Below, piece after piece: positions 1 through 6,657 of a stretch of 8,304 nucleotides of DNA. Under the pieces are notes generated by a model that saw only the letters and a program-made list of their open reading frames with translations, did not search any database and was not told the origin of the DNA. Source of the stretch: an uncultured Senegalimassilia sp. (GTDB lineage: Bacteria > Actinomycetota > Coriobacteriia > Coriobacteriales > Eggerthellaceae); NCBI RefSeq assembly GCF_934632265.1, contig NZ_CAKTYH010000087.1:1-8304 (forward strand), given 5' to 3'. A program made the translations under genes and the position numbers. Within the stretch, counting starts at the first letter, position 1. The number at the start of each line of letters is the position of its first letter.

Positions 1-608
1 CCACGGCCGCGCGCCTGGGCGTCGAGCAGGCCCTGTTCGACCCGCAGCGCCTGCGGACGGCGTTCGTGCGCGGCGGCGACACGGTGACGGTGGGCCGCTA
101 TGAGCTGCAGGTCGTGGAAACGCCCGGCCACACGCCCGGGCATCTGTCGCTGTTCGAGCCGCAAAGCCGCATCCTGTTCGGCGGCGACCATGCGCTGTTC
201 GTCATCAGCCCCTCCATCGCGCTGTTCCCGCGCGACGGCGACGGGCTGCAGGCCTACCTTGACAGCATCAAGCGCGTGCAGGACCTGCATATCTCGCAGC
301 TGTTCCATTCGCATGGCCCCATCCGCCCCGATTTCGAGCAGCGCCTCGATTGGCTGGCCCAGCACCACTTGAAGCGCCTCGACGAGGTGCGCGGCATCGT
401 GGCGCGCAACCCGCGCTTGTCGGGCTACCAGATCATCCGCGCCATCAAGTGGAACGTGCCCTTCGACGACTGGGAGGATATCTCGTTTTTGCAGCGCTGG
501 TGCATCGTCACCCAGGGCATCGTGTACCTCAAGCACCTCGTGGCCGACGGCAGCATCGCGGTGAAAACCTACGGCGACGGCATCCAGCTCTACGAATCCG
601 CGCGCTAA
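1..608 (+). CDS. MBL-fold metallo-hydrolase, 5'-truncated by window edge
   Basis: The reading frame is open from the first complete codon at nt 3 to TAA at 606-608, so the true start lies upstream; 201 residues are visible. Metallo-beta-lactamase signatures appear in order. TPGHTPGH at fragment residues 40-47 supplies the motif-3 metal histidine, LFGGD at about 58-62 supplies the bridging Asp, and HSHG at 102-105 supplies the last His. The HxHxDH motif would lie before the window. The last 80 or so residues (from about RLDEVRG to the end) are mainly helical and end in a short beta-like stretch. They resemble the winged-helix C-terminal tail of LACTB2-like hydrolases, which is my inference. 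Such enzymes are metal-dependent (usually zinc) hydrolases of thioesters, phosphodiesters or similar bonds. The substrate cannot be told from this fragment. A strong terminator follows, so the gene ends its own transcript and is not part of the ffh unit. Confidence 0.85.
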   Translation, partial: TAARLGVEQALFDPQRLRTAFVRGGDTVTVGRYELQVVETPGHTPGHLSLFEPQSRILFGGDHALFVISPSIALFPRDGDGLQAYLDSIKRVQDLHISQLFHSHGPIRPDFEQRLDWLAQHHLKRLDEVRGIVARNPRLSGYQIIRAIKWNVPFDDWEDISFLQRWCIVTQGIVYLKHLVADGSIAVKTYGDGIQLYESAR

Positions 609-613
609 GCGTT

Positions 614-648
614 CGAAGCGGGCCCTTATGGGCTCGCTTCGCTGTTTT
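614..648 (+). terminator. Intrinsic terminator after the MBL-fold gene
   Basis: CGAAGCGGGCCC (614-625) pairs with GGGCTCGCTTCG (630-641) across a TTAT loop. This is a 12-bp stem with one G-U wobble, followed by the T-rich run TGTTTT. It lies 5 nt after the upstream stop codon and ahead of the ffh promoter. Confidence 0.85.
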
Positions 649-660
649 GCCGCCCGAAGG

Positions 661-688
661 TTCCCGCCCGCCGCCCTTCGGCTATAAT
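661..688 (+). promoter_or_regulatory. Putative ffh promoter
   Basis: A perfect TATAAT -10 box lies at 683-688. The best -35 candidate is the poor match TTCCCG at 661-666, 16 bp upstream. There is no TG extension. Transcription would start near 695, giving a leader of about 38 nt to the ffh ATG. The -10 is convincing because it stands alone in very G+C-rich DNA right after a terminator; the -35 is weak. Confidence 0.6.
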
Positions 689-732
689 CCAAAAGATTGC
701 AAACACACGTGACACGCAAGAAGAGGCGCTTC

Positions 733-2145
733 ATGTTCGATAACCTTTCCGATCGCCTGCAAGGCATCTTCTCGGGCCTGCGCGGCAAGGGCCGCCTGAC
801 CGAGGACGACATCAACACCGCCATGCGCGAGGTGCGCATGGCCATGCTCGAAGCCGACGTCAACTTCAAGGTGGTCAAGCAGTTCGTGGCGCGCACGAAG
901 GAGCGCTGCCTTGACGCCGAGGTGCTCGACTCCCTGTCCCCGACGCAAAACGTCATCAAGATCGTCACCGACGAGCTCACCGAGCTGCTCGGCCGCACCG
1001 ACAGCAAGCTGGTGCTCTCCAGCCGCATCCCCAACGTCATCATGCTCGTGGGCCTGCAGGGTTCCGGTAAAACCACCGCGGCCGCCAAGCTGGCGTACCG
1101 TTTGAAGCAGGAAGGCCACAGCCCGCTTCTGGCCGCCTGCGACGTGTACCGCCCCGCCGCAGCCGATCAGCTGGAAACGCTCGGCAACGAGATCGGCGTG
1201 CGCGTGTTCCGCGGCGACGGCAAGGACCCGGTGGCCATCGCCAAGGGCGGCGTGCAGGATGCCATCGATAACCTGCGCGACGTGGTCATCGTCGACACGG
1301 CGGGCCGTTTGCACGTCGACGAGCAGATGATGGAAGAGGCCCAGGCCATCAAGTCGGCCGTCAAGCCCGACCAGATCCTCATGGTGGTCGATGCCATGAC
1401 CGGCCAGGACGTGGTCAACGTGGCCGCGGCCTTCTCCGAGCGCGTCGATTTCGACGGCGTCATCATGTCGAAGATGGACGGCGACGCTCGCGGCGGCGGC
1501 GCGCTGTCCATCCGCGAGGTCACGGGCAAGCCCATCAAGTTCATCAGCGCCGGCGAGAAGCCCGACTCGCTCGAGGAATTCCATCCCGACCGCATGGCTC
1601 GCCGCATCCTGGGCATGGGCGACATGCTCAGCCTCATCGAGTCGGCGGTGAAGGTTCAGCAGCAGGAAGAGGAGCAGGCCGAGACCGAGCGTCTCATGAA
1701 AAGCCAGCTCACGCTCAACGACTTCGTCACCATGAACCGCCAGATCCGCAAGATGGGCGGCGTCTCCAAACTCATCAGCGCCCTTCCCGGCGGCGACAAG
1801 GCTTTAGGCCAGGGCCAGGTCGACGAGGGCGCGCTCGATCGCATGGAGGTCATCATCAATTCCATGACCAAGGCCGAGCGCGAGAAGCCTGACCTGCTCA
1901 ACGGCAGCCGCCGCGCCCGCATCGCCGCCGGCGCCGGCGTGTCGGTCACCGAGGTCAACCAGCTCATGAAGAAGTTCAATGAGACGAAGAAGATGATGAA
2001 GCGCATGATGCCGGCCGTCGAGGAGATGGGCGGCAAGGGCAAGAAGGGCAAGAAGGGCAAGCGCCGCCGCGGCATCCCGGGCATGGGCGGCATGAAGATG
2101 TCGGACCTGAAGAAGATCCAGGACATGATGGGCGACATCAAATAG
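733..2145 (+). CDS. ffh: Signal recognition particle protein Ffh (SRP54 GTPase)
   Basis: 470 residues, the usual Ffh length. The protein binds 4.5S RNA and signal sequences emerging from the ribosome, then docks with FtsY to deliver the complex to the membrane translocon. The N domain is at about 1-88. The G domain carries GLQGSGKTT (P-loop, about 107-115), DVYRPAA (137-143), DTAGR (188-192), SKMDGDARGGG (246-256) and the closing loop at SAGEKP (272-277). The M domain runs from about 320, is rich in Met, and has the RNA-binding segment GSRRARIAAGAG at 391-402. The C-terminus is a Lys/Gly/Arg-rich stretch followed by a short Met-rich helix. The start at 733 is chosen over the upstream in-frame TTG at 697 because AAGAGG (721-726) sits 6 nt before this ATG and MFDNLSDRLQ matches family starts. 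The gene appears monocistronic, bounded by a promoter and a hairpin terminator. Confidence 0.98.
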   Translation: MFDNLSDRLQGIFSGLRGKGRLTEDDINTAMREVRMAMLEADVNFKVVKQFVARTKERCLDAEVLDSLSPTQNVIKIVTDELTELLGRTDSKLVLSSRIPNVIMLVGLQGSGKTTAAAKLAYRLKQEGHSPLLAACDVYRPAAADQLETLGNEIGVRVFRGDGKDPVAIAKGGVQDAIDNLRDVVIVDTAGRLHVDEQMMEEAQAIKSAVKPDQILMVVDAMTGQDVVNVAAAFSERVDFDGVIMSKMDGDARGGGALSIREVTGKPIKFISAGEKPDSLEEFHPDRMARRILGMGDMLSLIESAVKVQQQEEEQAETERLMKSQLTLNDFVTMNRQIRKMGGVSKLISALPGGDKALGQGQVDEGALDRMEVIINSMTKAEREKPDLLNGSRRARIAAGAGVSVTEVNQLMKKFNETKKMMKRMMPAVEEMGGKGKKGKKGKRRRGIPGMGGMKMSDLKKIQDMMGDIK

Positions 2146-2154
2146 CCTTGTCTG

Positions 2155-2206
2155 CTCGCCCGTAGCCGGAACCGCTCGATGGTGCGGCTACGGGCGGGTC
2201 TTCGTT
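2155..2206 (+). terminator. Intrinsic terminator after ffh
   Basis: CGCCCGTAGCCG (2157-2168) is perfectly complementary to CGGCTACGGGCG (2185-2196). The stem can be extended by two further pairs outward (one of them T-G). The 16-nt loop can form a small inner ACC/GGT helix. The run after the stem (TCTTCGTT) is only moderately T-rich. It begins 10 nt after the ffh stop. Confidence 0.75.
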
Positions 2207-2272
2207 GTATGCGAAACCGATATCAACCAATAGGCGCAACAGGGGAGCGTCTGAAAACGAAAGGGGAAACCA

Positions 2273-2779
2273 ATGGAGCTGCAGATCCGTCCGTACACCG
2301 CAGACGATATCAAGGCCATGGTGCGCATCTGGAACGAGGTTGTGGAAGCGGGCGATGCGTTCCCGCAGGTCACTCCGCTGACCGAGCAGAACGCCGACGA
2401 GTTCTTCTCCGCCCAGACCGCCACCATGGTGGCCGACGTCAACGGCATCATCTTCGGCATGTACATCCTGCATCCCAACGGCATCGGGCGTTGCGCGCAC
2501 ATCGCCAACGCTAGCTTCGCCGTCGCCTCGGCCTCGCGCGGCCTTGGCCTTGGCCGCAAGCTGGTGGAGAACTGCATCGAGACCTGCGGCAAGAAGGGCT
2601 TCCGCGGCCTGCAGTTCAACGCCGTGGTCGCTTCCAACGAGGCCGCCCAGCACCTGTACGAGTCCATGGGCTTCACGAAGGTCGGCATGATCCCCGGCGG
2701 CTTCATCAACGGCCTTGGCGGCTACGAGGACATGTTCATCTACTACATCGACACGCTCGACACCGCCCAGCCCTGCTGA
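2273..2779 (+). CDS. GNAT family N-acetyltransferase
   Basis: 168 residues, normal for a single-domain GNAT. These enzymes transfer the acetyl group of acetyl-CoA to an amine of a small molecule or protein. The N-terminus reads IRPYTADDIKAMVRIWNEV (about 5-23), the typical first strand and helix. The acetyl-CoA pyrophosphate-binding motif A is ASRGLGLGRKL at 87-97. Motif B is NEAAQHLYESMGF at 122-134. The HIANASF strand before motif A and the tail GMIPGGFINGLGGYED (138-153) resemble, from memory, proteins related to the yeast Mpr1 proline-analogue acetyltransferase. This is only a hint about substrate. AAGGGG (2261-2266) lies 6 nt before the ATG. The gene sits between two terminator-like hairpins, so it is probably transcribed alone, but I see no convincing promoter in 2207-2260. 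Confidence 0.9.
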   Translation: MELQIRPYTADDIKAMVRIWNEVVEAGDAFPQVTPLTEQNADEFFSAQTATMVADVNGIIFGMYILHPNGIGRCAHIANASFAVASASRGLGLGRKLVENCIETCGKKGFRGLQFNAVVASNEAAQHLYESMGFTKVGMIPGGFINGLGGYEDMFIYYIDTLDTAQPC

Positions 2780-2785
2780 GGCTAG

Positions 2786-2805
2786 CCGACCACCCGGTCG
2801 GGTTT
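2786..2805 (+). terminator. Possible weak terminator after the GNAT gene
   Basis: CCGACC (2786-2791) pairs with GGTCGG (2796-2801) over an ACCC loop, followed by GTTT. The short stem and three T residues make this a weak candidate. Its place 7 nt after the stop codon is what supports it. Confidence 0.4.
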
Positions 2806-2923
2806 GGGCTTCGAGGATTCTGCGAAAAGCAAAGCGTCCGACCAAAAGGCTTCCGAGCGCTTGTTGCGGCCCTCCATTCGTCCGCTTTATTCGTGAACGC
2901 CTGGTGATATCCGAAGCGAAGGC

Positions 2924-2952
2924 TTGTCAACCGAGGCGTTTCGCCTTATCAT
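2924..2952 (+). promoter_or_regulatory. Promoter of the rpsP-khpA-rimM-trmD operon
   Basis: TTGTCA (2924-2929) and TATCAT (2947-2952) are separated by exactly 17 bp. Each matches the sigma-70-type consensus at five of six positions. Transcription would start near 2959, about 74 nt before the rpsP ATG. The spacer contains the inverted repeat AGGCG-TTT-CGCCT (2934-2946), which could be an operator or chance. The stretch 2806-2923 upstream holds no gene that I can support. Confidence 0.7.
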
Positions 2953-2965
2953 AAACAACTGCTGT

Positions 2966-2996
2966 TTTGCTGCGCGCTTTTTTGCGGGCTGGCAAA
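2966..2996 (+). promoter_or_regulatory. Hairpin in the rpsP leader
   Basis: TTTGCT (2966-2971) with GCGCGC (2972-2977) folds onto GCGGGC (2984-2989) and GGCAAA (2991-2996). The loop is TTTTTT, with one G-G mismatch and one bulged T at 2990. It begins a few nt after the predicted transcription start and ends well before the Shine-Dalgarno. It may stabilise the 5' end or regulate the operon; no known riboswitch or ribosomal-protein leader is recognised. Confidence 0.4.
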
Positions 2997-3032
2997 GAGG
3001 ATTCAAGTAAGAACAAGAAGGAGTTACTCTTC

Positions 3033-3275
3033 ATGGTTAAGATTCGCCTGGCCCGTCACGGCGCCAAGAAGCGTCCGTACTACCGTATCGTCGTTGCCGA
3101 TGCCCGTTGCCCGCGTGACGGCAAGTTCATCGACGACATCGGCCGTTACAACCCGCTGACCGAGCCCGCAATGATCAAGATCAACCTGGAGAAGTGCGAC
3201 AAGTGGCTGGCCAACGGCGCTCAGCCCACCGACACGGTTGCCGCCCTCATCAAGAAGTTCCGCGAGCAGGCGTAA
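3033..3275 (+). CDS. rpsP: 30S ribosomal protein S16
   Basis: 80 residues, the normal length for bS16, a protein needed for assembly of the 5' domain of 16S rRNA in the small subunit. The N-terminal family signature [20 protein letters not shown] is intact, followed by [20 protein letters not shown] (about 23-41). The C-terminal part reads [19 protein letters not shown] (about 58-76), also typical. The start at 3033 is preceded by AAGGAG (3018-3023) at 9 nt spacing. In-frame sequence upstream belongs to the leader and does not match the family. This is the first gene of its operon; khpA begins 4 nt after its stop. Confidence 0.98.
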   Translation: MVKIRLARHGAKKRPYYRIVVADARCPRDGKFIDDIGRYNPLTEPAMIKINLEKCDKWLANGAQPTDTVAALIKKFREQA

Positions 3276-3279
3276 GCTT

Positions 3280-3534
3280 ATGGCAGCGCAGACCGAGGAA
3301 ATCGCTGGGCTCGTAGAGTCCGTGATCCGTCCGCTCATCGATAACCCGGACGACTTGGTCATCGATGCGCGCGAAACCGAAGATGGCTCCATCTTCGTCG
3401 AGGTTCGTGTCAACGAGGAGGACGCGGGCAAGGTCATCGGCCGTCAGGGCCGCGTGATCAAGGCCATCCGCACGCTTGCGCGTGCCGCGGCATCTTCCAC
3501 GAACACCCATGTCGACGTGGAGCTGCTCGATTAA
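3280..3534 (+). CDS. khpA: KH-domain RNA-binding protein KhpA
   Basis: 84 residues, typical for the small single-KH protein KhpA (YlqC/YloC-like, UPF0109). It has a type II KH fold with the RNA-contact loop VIGRQGRVI at 52-60, whose GxxG is G54-R-Q-G57. The N-terminus is helical (AGLVESVIRPLIDNPDDL), and the last strand is THVDVELLD. In other bacteria KhpA pairs with KhpB/Jag and binds many RNAs, affecting cell division and envelope control. KhpB is not in this window. The gene starts 4 nt after rpsP. Its only Shine-Dalgarno-like sequence is AGCAGG (3265-3270) inside the rpsP end, so translational coupling is likely. Its place between rpsP and rimM is a common arrangement in Gram-positive bacteria. 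Confidence 0.93.
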   Translation: MAAQTEEIAGLVESVIRPLIDNPDDLVIDARETEDGSIFVEVRVNEEDAGKVIGRQGRVIKAIRTLARAAASSTNTHVDVELLD

Positions 3535-4055
3535 TGGGCGCTTGGGTTCGCGTAGCCGAATTCACGAAAGCTAAGCACTTGAAGGGAGGGCTCGTCGCGC
3601 GTAGCGTGGCGGGTCTCCCTTTTTTGCTTGAAGAAGGCCTCTTCTGCGCTTTCGTGCCTCCGGTGATCGATGTTCCGCGTCAAGGCACCGTGGTCGAGGT
3701 GCGTCCCGAGGCCCGGGGCGGCGCCACGGTGTTCTTCGATACCGTCGTCGATGCCAACCAGGCAGATGCCCTGGTGGGCTGCTATGTTCTTGCGCGCCGG
3801 GAAGATCTTCCCGATGATGTGCTCGAGCTGCAGGAAGGCGGCATCGAGGGCTTCACGGTGGTGGATGCCGAAGCCGGCACCATCGGAACCGCTGTGGCCA
3901 TCAACGAAATGCCCGGCCAGCATCTGCTGGAAGTCGCGCGCGCCGGCCAGGACGGCACCGTGCTCATTCCCGTTGTGGACGAGTTTCTCGAAGGGGTGGA
4001 TGAGCAGACGCGCTGCATATACGTCAACGTGCCGCAAGGCCTGCTCGATCTGTAA
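3534..4055 (+). CDS. rimM: Ribosome maturation factor RimM
   Basis: 173 residues, a normal RimM length. RimM binds S19 in the 30S head and helps late processing of 16S rRNA. The N-terminal beta-barrel (about 1-90) is divergent: the usual GxxHGxKGE-type motif reads FTKAKHLKGGLVARS (10-24). The C-terminal PRC barrel (about 95-173) is clearer, with GFTVVDAEAGTIGTAVAI (106-123), the VLIPVVDEFLEGVD strand region (143-156) and the family ending IYVNVPQGLLDL. The ATG overlaps the khpA stop as TAATG, so translation is probably coupled; GGAG at 3519-3522 is a distant Shine-Dalgarno. Assignment rests on the PRC half and the position between khpA and trmD. A terminator-like hairpin lies within its codons 17-31. 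Confidence 0.93.
   Translation: MGAWVRVAEFTKAKHLKGGLVARSVAGLPFLLEEGLFCAFVPPVIDVPRQGTVVEVRPEARGGATVFFDTVVDANQADALVGCYVLARREDLPDDVLELQEGGIEGFTVVDAEAGTIGTAVAINEMPGQHLLEVARAGQDGTVLIPVVDEFLEGVDEQTRCIYVNVPQGLLDL
3582..3625 (+). terminator. Intrinsic-terminator-like hairpin inside the rimM coding sequence
   Basis: AAGGGAG (3582-3588) pairs perfectly with CTCCCTT (3615-3621), and TTTT follows directly, so six T residues run from 3620 to 3625. After one bulged G, the stem continues GCTCG (3590-3594) with CGGGT (3610-3614), including two G-U pairs. An inner CGC/GCG helix (3596-3598 with 3604-3606) closes the top. A stem of this quality next to a T-run is unusual inside a G+C-rich gene. Whether it terminates or only attenuates is unknown, since translating ribosomes would melt it. 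Confidence 0.45.
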
Positions 4056-4070
4056 CCTGTGGAGGTACCC

Positions 4071-4991
4071 ATGATCATCGAAACGCTGTCCACGTTTCCC
4101 GATATGTACGAATCCGTCATGGGCGCTTCCATGATGCGCATCGCCCAGGAAAAGGGCATCCTGGATTTCGAGGCGCACGACCTGCGCGATTGGACGCATG
4201 ACCGTCACCGCACCACCGACGACGAGCCGTACGGCGGCGGCGACGGCCTGGTCATGAAGTGCGCCCCCATCTTCGAGGCCTACGAATCGCTGTGCGCTGC
4301 GCCGTGCAAGGGATCGGGCGACGCCGAGCAGCCGACGGGGCAGGGCGCTGCCGCTCCAGCCGAGCAGGCGCCCGGCGAAGGCTCCGACCCCGCTCCCGCC
4401 GCACAGGCGCCTTGCGAAGGCTCCGACCCCGCCGCTGCCGCACAGGCGCCTTGCGAAGGCTCCGACCCCGCCGCTGCCGAGCAGGCGCCCTCCAAGCCCT
4501 ACACCATCTTCCTGGCCCCGCAGGGCCGCCGCTTCGACGACGCCTGCGCCTGCGAGCTTGCCAAGCAGGACCGTCTGCTGTTCATCTGCGGCCACTACGA
4601 GGGCATCGACGAGCGCGCCTATACGCTGGCCGATGAGGTCATCTCGCTGGGCGATTACGTGCTCACCAGCGGCGAACTGGCCTCCATGGTGGTCATCGAC
4701 GCCGTGGTGCGCAAGCTCCCCGGCGTGCTCGGCGCCGAAACGGGCGCTCTGGGCGAGAGCTTCGCCGACGGCTTGCTGGAATACCCGCAGTACACGCGTC
4801 CTGCCAACTTCAACGGCATGGAGGTGCCGGCGGTTTTGCTGTCCGGCAACCACGGCGCGGTCGACCGGTGGCGCCGCGAGCAAAGCCTCGAACGCACCTA
4901 TCGCCTGCGCCCCGACCTGCTCGAGGGCATGGAACTGCCCGACGCCGACCGGGCATTTCTGCAATCTTTATCGACCGAAGGCCGGCAGTAG
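4071..4991 (+). CDS. trmD: tRNA (guanine-N1)-methyltransferase TrmD with a repeat-rich insertion
   Basis: TrmD methylates G37 at N1 in tRNAs that have G36-G37, using S-adenosylmethionine, and so prevents +1 frameshifting. It is usually about 240-255 residues; this one has 306. THDRHRTTDDEPYGGGDG (42-59) is canonical. APQGRRF (149-155), CGHYEGIDER (173-182), ISLGDYVLTSGELASMVVIDAVVRK (about 191-215) and PGVLG form the AdoMet-binding trefoil knot. YTRPANFNGMEVPAVLLSGNH (241-261) and the tRNA-binding C-terminal domain follow. The residue aligned with E. coli Asp169 is Glu229, in GESF. The extra length lies at about residues 76-142, rich in Ala, Pro, Gly and Glu, including three 13-residue repeats. 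The start at 4071 is preferred over a GTG at 4059 because GGAGGT (4061-4066) precedes it correctly and MIIETLSTFPDM matches the family. Confidence 0.97.
   Translation: MIIETLSTFPDMYESVMGASMMRIAQEKGILDFEAHDLRDWTHDRHRTTDDEPYGGGDGLVMKCAPIFEAYESLCAAPCKGSGDAEQPTGQGAAAPAEQAPGEGSDPAPAAQAPCEGSDPAAAAQAPCEGSDPAAAEQAPSKPYTIFLAPQGRRFDDACACELAKQDRLLFICGHYEGIDERAYTLADEVISLGDYVLTSGELASMVVIDAVVRKLPGVLGAETGALGESFADGLLEYPQYTRPANFNGMEVPAVLLSGNHGAVDRWRREQSLERTYRLRPDLLEGMELPDADRAFLQSLSTEGRQ
4368..4484 (+). repeat. Three 39-bp in-frame tandem repeats within trmD
   Basis: The copies are 4368-4406, 4407-4445 and 4446-4484. By hand alignment copies 1 and 2 differ at 5 positions and copies 2 and 3 at 2, so 2 and 3 look like a recent duplication. 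They encode APGEGSDPAPAAQ, APCEGSDPAAAAQ and APCEGSDPAAAEQ. The segment 4350-4367 (AAPAEQ region) looks like the degenerate end of an older copy. Because the unit is a multiple of three, gain or loss of copies would keep trmD in frame. Confidence 0.93.
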
Positions 4992-5002
4992 CCGCAGCGC
5001 GG

Positions 5003-5025
5003 TATCATAGGCAGCTAAGCGCTTA
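5003..5025 (+). promoter_or_regulatory. Candidate -10 element and palindrome upstream of lepB
   Basis: TATCAT at 5003-5008 matches a -10 box, the same hexamer as in the rpsP promoter, but no acceptable -35 lies 16-18 bp upstream. Seven nt downstream is the perfect 10-bp palindrome TAAGCGCTTA (5016-5025), where a repressor site overlapping the transcription start would be. lepB may also be read from the trmD transcript, since no terminator separates them. Confidence 0.3.
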
Positions 5026-5072
5026 TCGGGCGCCGCATGCGCGGGCTCTGTAGAAAGGAAACGTACGACATC

Positions 5073-5639
5073 ATGGCCGCAGGTCAGCACGCCACCGGGG
5101 AAAAGGGCGGAATACTGCGCTCGTTTTTGAGCCTTCTCATCATGATCACATTCGTTCTGGGGCTTTCCTGGGCGCTGCGCACGTACGTCTTCACCGCTTA
5201 CGAGATCCCCTCCGGCTCCATGGAGGAGACCATCATGACCGGCGACATGGTGTTCGCCGAGAAGGTCAGCTACTATTTCCGCGACCCGCAACCCGGCGAC
5301 ATCGTCACGTTTTCCGACCCCGAGATCCCGGGTCGCACGCTCATCAAGCGCTGCATAGCCACCGCCGGCCAAACCATTAACATCGACGGCGACGGCTTCC
5401 TCTACATCGACGGCGTGGCCCAAACCGAAACCTACGCCCACGGCAAGCCCACGCTGCCGCTCGCCAATTCCTCCATCACCTTCCCGTATACCGTTCCTGC
5501 CGGCTACATCTGGGTGATGGGTGATAATCGCACCAACTCGCAGGATTCGCGATACTTCGGCGCGGTCCCCGCAAGCTCGGTAACGGGCAGGGGCGTGCTG
5601 GTATATTGGCCCGTGCCCGACTTCGGCTTGCTGGAGTAG
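5073..5639 (+). CDS. lepB: Signal peptidase I
   Basis: 188 residues, the size of Gram-positive type SPase I. It cleaves signal peptides from exported proteins on the outer face of the membrane. A single N-terminal transmembrane segment spans about 14-37. The nucleophile Ser49 lies in PSGSMEE (46-52). The general base is Lys92 in TLIKRCIATAGQ (89-100), a less usual version of the KR-x-GLPGD box. The closing signature GDNRTNSQDSR is at 150-160, followed by GRGVLVYWP. Only one membrane anchor is present and there is no second periplasmic domain. The start at 5073 (MAAGQHATGE) is the best choice, although the nearest Shine-Dalgarno, AAGGA (5055-5059), is 13 nt away, longer than ideal. The in-frame ATG at 5037 has no ribosome site. 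Gene order fits a role next to ffh and translation genes. Confidence 0.95.
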   Translation: MAAGQHATGEKGGILRSFLSLLIMITFVLGLSWALRTYVFTAYEIPSGSMEETIMTGDMVFAEKVSYYFRDPQPGDIVTFSDPEIPGRTLIKRCIATAGQTINIDGDGFLYIDGVAQTETYAHGKPTLPLANSSITFPYTVPAGYIWVMGDNRTNSQDSRYFGAVPASSVTGRGVLVYWPVPDFGLLE

Positions 5640-5661
5640 GGGCGCGTCGCCCGACAGTTTT
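5640..5661 (+). terminator. Small hairpin between lepB and glyQ
   Basis: GGGCG (5640-5644) pairs with CGCCC (5648-5652) around CGT, directly after the lepB stop, and TTTT comes at 5658-5661 after a 5-nt gap. The stem is short and the T-run is displaced, so it is at most a weak attenuator between lepB and glyQ. Confidence 0.25.
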
Positions 5662-5704
5662 CAAGTAGGCAAGCAAGGACCAGCGGAACCAGACAAGGAG
5701 AACC

Positions 5705-6655
<951 letters not shown>

Positions 6656-6657
6656 CC

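Noticed and set aside
697..732. Upstream TTG start that would extend Ffh by 12 residues
   Set aside because: The extension would run through the ribosome-binding site, and family alignment supports MFDNLSDRLQ at 733.
682..1584. Minus-strand open frame (300 codons) opposite ffh
   Set aside because: It lies fully over conserved Ffh N and G domains, with no ribosome site or recognisable family.
2806..2923. Possible small gene between the GNAT gene and the rpsP promoter
   Set aside because: Short frames there overlap the GNAT gene, lack ribosome sites and give no recognisable protein.
4755..4760. TrmD Glu229 at the position of the catalytic Asp169 of E. coli
   Set aside because: From memory other bacterial TrmDs (for example Thermotoga) also have ESF here, so it is not evidence of lost activity.
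3531..4964. Long minus-strand open frame (477 codons) opposite rimM and trmD
   Set aside because: It is a shadow of strong G/C third-position bias. The product is a His/Gly/Val/Ala-rich string with no domain, and the repeats in it mirror the trmD repeats.
5599..5607. Extended -10-like TGGTATATT inside the end of lepB, possible glyQ promoter
   Set aside because: It encodes the conserved LVYWP of signal peptidase, has no -35 partner, and is likely coincidental.
5640..5704. T-box riboswitch ahead of glyQS
   Set aside because: The gap is only 65 nt and lacks the conserved TGGNACC-type antiterminator sequence, so no T-box fits.
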